Notes under the pieces: generated by a model
Told to the model about the DNA's origin: nothing
Database searches by the model: none
The model's input: only the letters and a program-made list of their open reading frames with translations
Source of the DNA: Flagellimonas pacifica
GTDB taxonomy: Bacteria; Bacteroidota; Bacteroidia; Flavobacteriales; Flavobacteriaceae
Assembly (NCBI RefSeq): GCF_900215465.1
Contig: NZ_OBEH01000004.1
Span: 302,359-366,358, forward strand
Length of the DNA stretch: 64,000 nucleotides
Reading direction: 5' to 3'
In this document: positions 63,255 to 64,000 of the stretch, one piece after another
How the letters are laid out: each line of letters starts with the position of its first letter
Numbering within the stretch: the first letter of the stretch is position 1
Translations under genes and position numbers: made by a program

Positions 63255-64000
63255 TTAATCTTCAAATTCTTCTTTAAGAATTCGTACCACATCTTTAACG
63301 GTTTCCTCTTCCAAATCAGTTCTTTTGATCAGGTCGTTCACATCTTGCTCCAGAACACTACGAGCTGTATCCAATCCAATTTTCTTGAACTCATCAATAA
63401 CCCATGCTTCTATTTCATCCGAGAATTCAGTTAATTCCACATCTTCCTCAACACCCTCTCGGAACACATCAATCTCATAGCCAGTTAATTGACCAGCCAA
63501 ACGAATGTTATGACCACCTCTACCAATTGCTTTAGAAACTTCTTCCGGCTTAAGGTATACCTGAGCCGTTTTCTTTTCATCATTCAACTTAACAGATGAT
63601 ACTCTTGCAGGACTCAAAGCCCTTGTCACCATCAATTGTGAATTATTGGTCCAGTTGATCACATCAATATTTTCATTGCCCAATTCACGAACAATTCCAT
63701 GTATTCTAGATCCTTTCATCCCCACACAAGCACCTACAGGATCAATTCTATCATCATAAGAATCCACGGCCACTTTAGCTTTCTCCCCAGGAATTCTTAC
63801 CGCTTTTTTAATAGTAATCAACCCATCAAAAACTTCAGGAATTTCCTGAAAGAACAACTGCTCCAAGAAAATCGGTGATGTTCTTGACATGATAATTGCT
63901 GGCTTGTTCCCTTTCAATTCCACGCTTTCAATTACCCCGCGAACATTGTCTCCCTTACGGAAAAAGTCGGACGGAATCTGTTTTTCCTTCGGGAGAATGA
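63255..64000 (-). CDS. nusA: Transcription termination/antitermination factor NusA, C-terminal part (cut by window edge)
   Basis: About 248 codons of NusA; the frame continues past the window edge (start outside). The visible part opens in the S1 domain (KGDNVRGVIESVELKGNKPAIIMSRTSPIFLEQLFF), followed by two KH domains (GVAVDSYDDRIDPVGACVGMKGSRIHGI and EEVSKAIGRGGHNIRLAGQL), and ends in an acidic tail (DVVRILKEEFED). The terminal acidic repeats of long NusA proteins are not present. infB follows. Confidence 0.95.
   Translation of the reverse strand, partial: ILPKEKQIPSDFFRKGDNVRGVIESVELKGNKPAIIMSRTSPIFLEQLFFQEIPEVFDGLITIKKAVRIPGEKAKVAVDSYDDRIDPVGACVGMKGSRIHGIVRELGNENIDVINWTNNSQLMVTRALSPARVSSVKLNDEKKTAQVYLKPEEVSKAIGRGGHNIRLAGQLTGYEIDVFREGVEEDVELTEFSDEIEAWVIDEFKKIGLDTARSVLEQDVNDLIKRTDLEEETVKDVVRILKEEFED

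Noticed and set aside
1..64000. tRNA, rRNA, CRISPR arrays, insertion sequences, prophage
   Set aside because: None was recognised by eye; a dedicated RNA and repeat search would be needed to exclude small RNAs.

Overview
The window looks like a chromosomal segment of a marine-type member of the Flavobacteriaceae (phylum Bacteroidota). This rests on AT-rich DNA, promoters of the TAnnTTTG (-7) type, few visible Shine-Dalgarno sequences, the type IX secretion/gliding protein SprA, a PorP/SprF-family protein, and an Alternative Complex III (act) operon joined to an aa3 oxidase. The genus cannot be fixed from the sequence. The region reads as core chromosome: I see no transposase, integrase, phage gene, CRISPR array, rRNA or tRNA. 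No gene-free stretch exceeds 300 bases; the longest gaps are about 235 bp (59780-60014) and 207 bp (4804-5010).

Layout. 1-205 is the 5' end of a secreted repeat protein on the minus strand. 375-4803 (minus) carries fabD, a gamma-carbonic anhydrase-like protein and a LytTR two-component pair. 5011-11580 holds mostly plus-strand housekeeping genes (VWA protein, NfuA-like Fe-S carrier, dodecin, DUF255 protein, MscS channel), with one PorP/SprF-like gene on the minus strand. 11577-21761 (minus) is a MacAB/TolC-type export locus with four permeases, two adaptors, one ATPase and one TolC protein, ending in tsaB. 21878-27163 (minus) is an oxidase maturation and small-subunit operon: ctaB, two subunit III genes, subunit IV, a Sco-like protein without the copper cysteines, Sco, a DUF420 protein and a small CxxC membrane protein. 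A plus-strand secreted metallo-beta-lactamase-fold gene lies at 27289. 28261-44768 (minus) carries tonB, vanZ-like, gcvH, sprA, ruvA, maeB, an MFS transporter, queG, a cytochrome P450 and ruvB. An acyl-CoA oxidase-like gene (plus) and a DUF2807 gene (minus) follow. 48105-59779 (minus) is the respiratory operon actABCDEF-ctaC-ctaD. A SPOR-domain gene (plus), infB and the 3' part of nusA end the window.

How the genes work together. The act operon encodes a quinol:cytochrome c oxidoreductase directly upstream of the oxidase subunits II and I it serves; heme O synthesis (CtaB), subunits III and IV and copper delivery (Sco, DUF420) come from the second cluster about 21 kb away. SprA is the outer-membrane pore of type IX secretion, and the left-edge protein is a plausible surface or cargo protein. 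RuvA and RuvB are both present but lie 6 kb apart.

The most unusual items are the duplicated efflux modules sharing one ATPase, a helix-hairpin-helix tail on ActC, a Sco-like protein lacking its metal cysteines, a His-rich loop in ActF, a very long subunit III loop, a P450 embedded between ruvB and queG, an abrupt base-composition change inside the left-edge gene, and intergenic palindromes near fabD and the efflux operon. I found no clearly unprecedented system.
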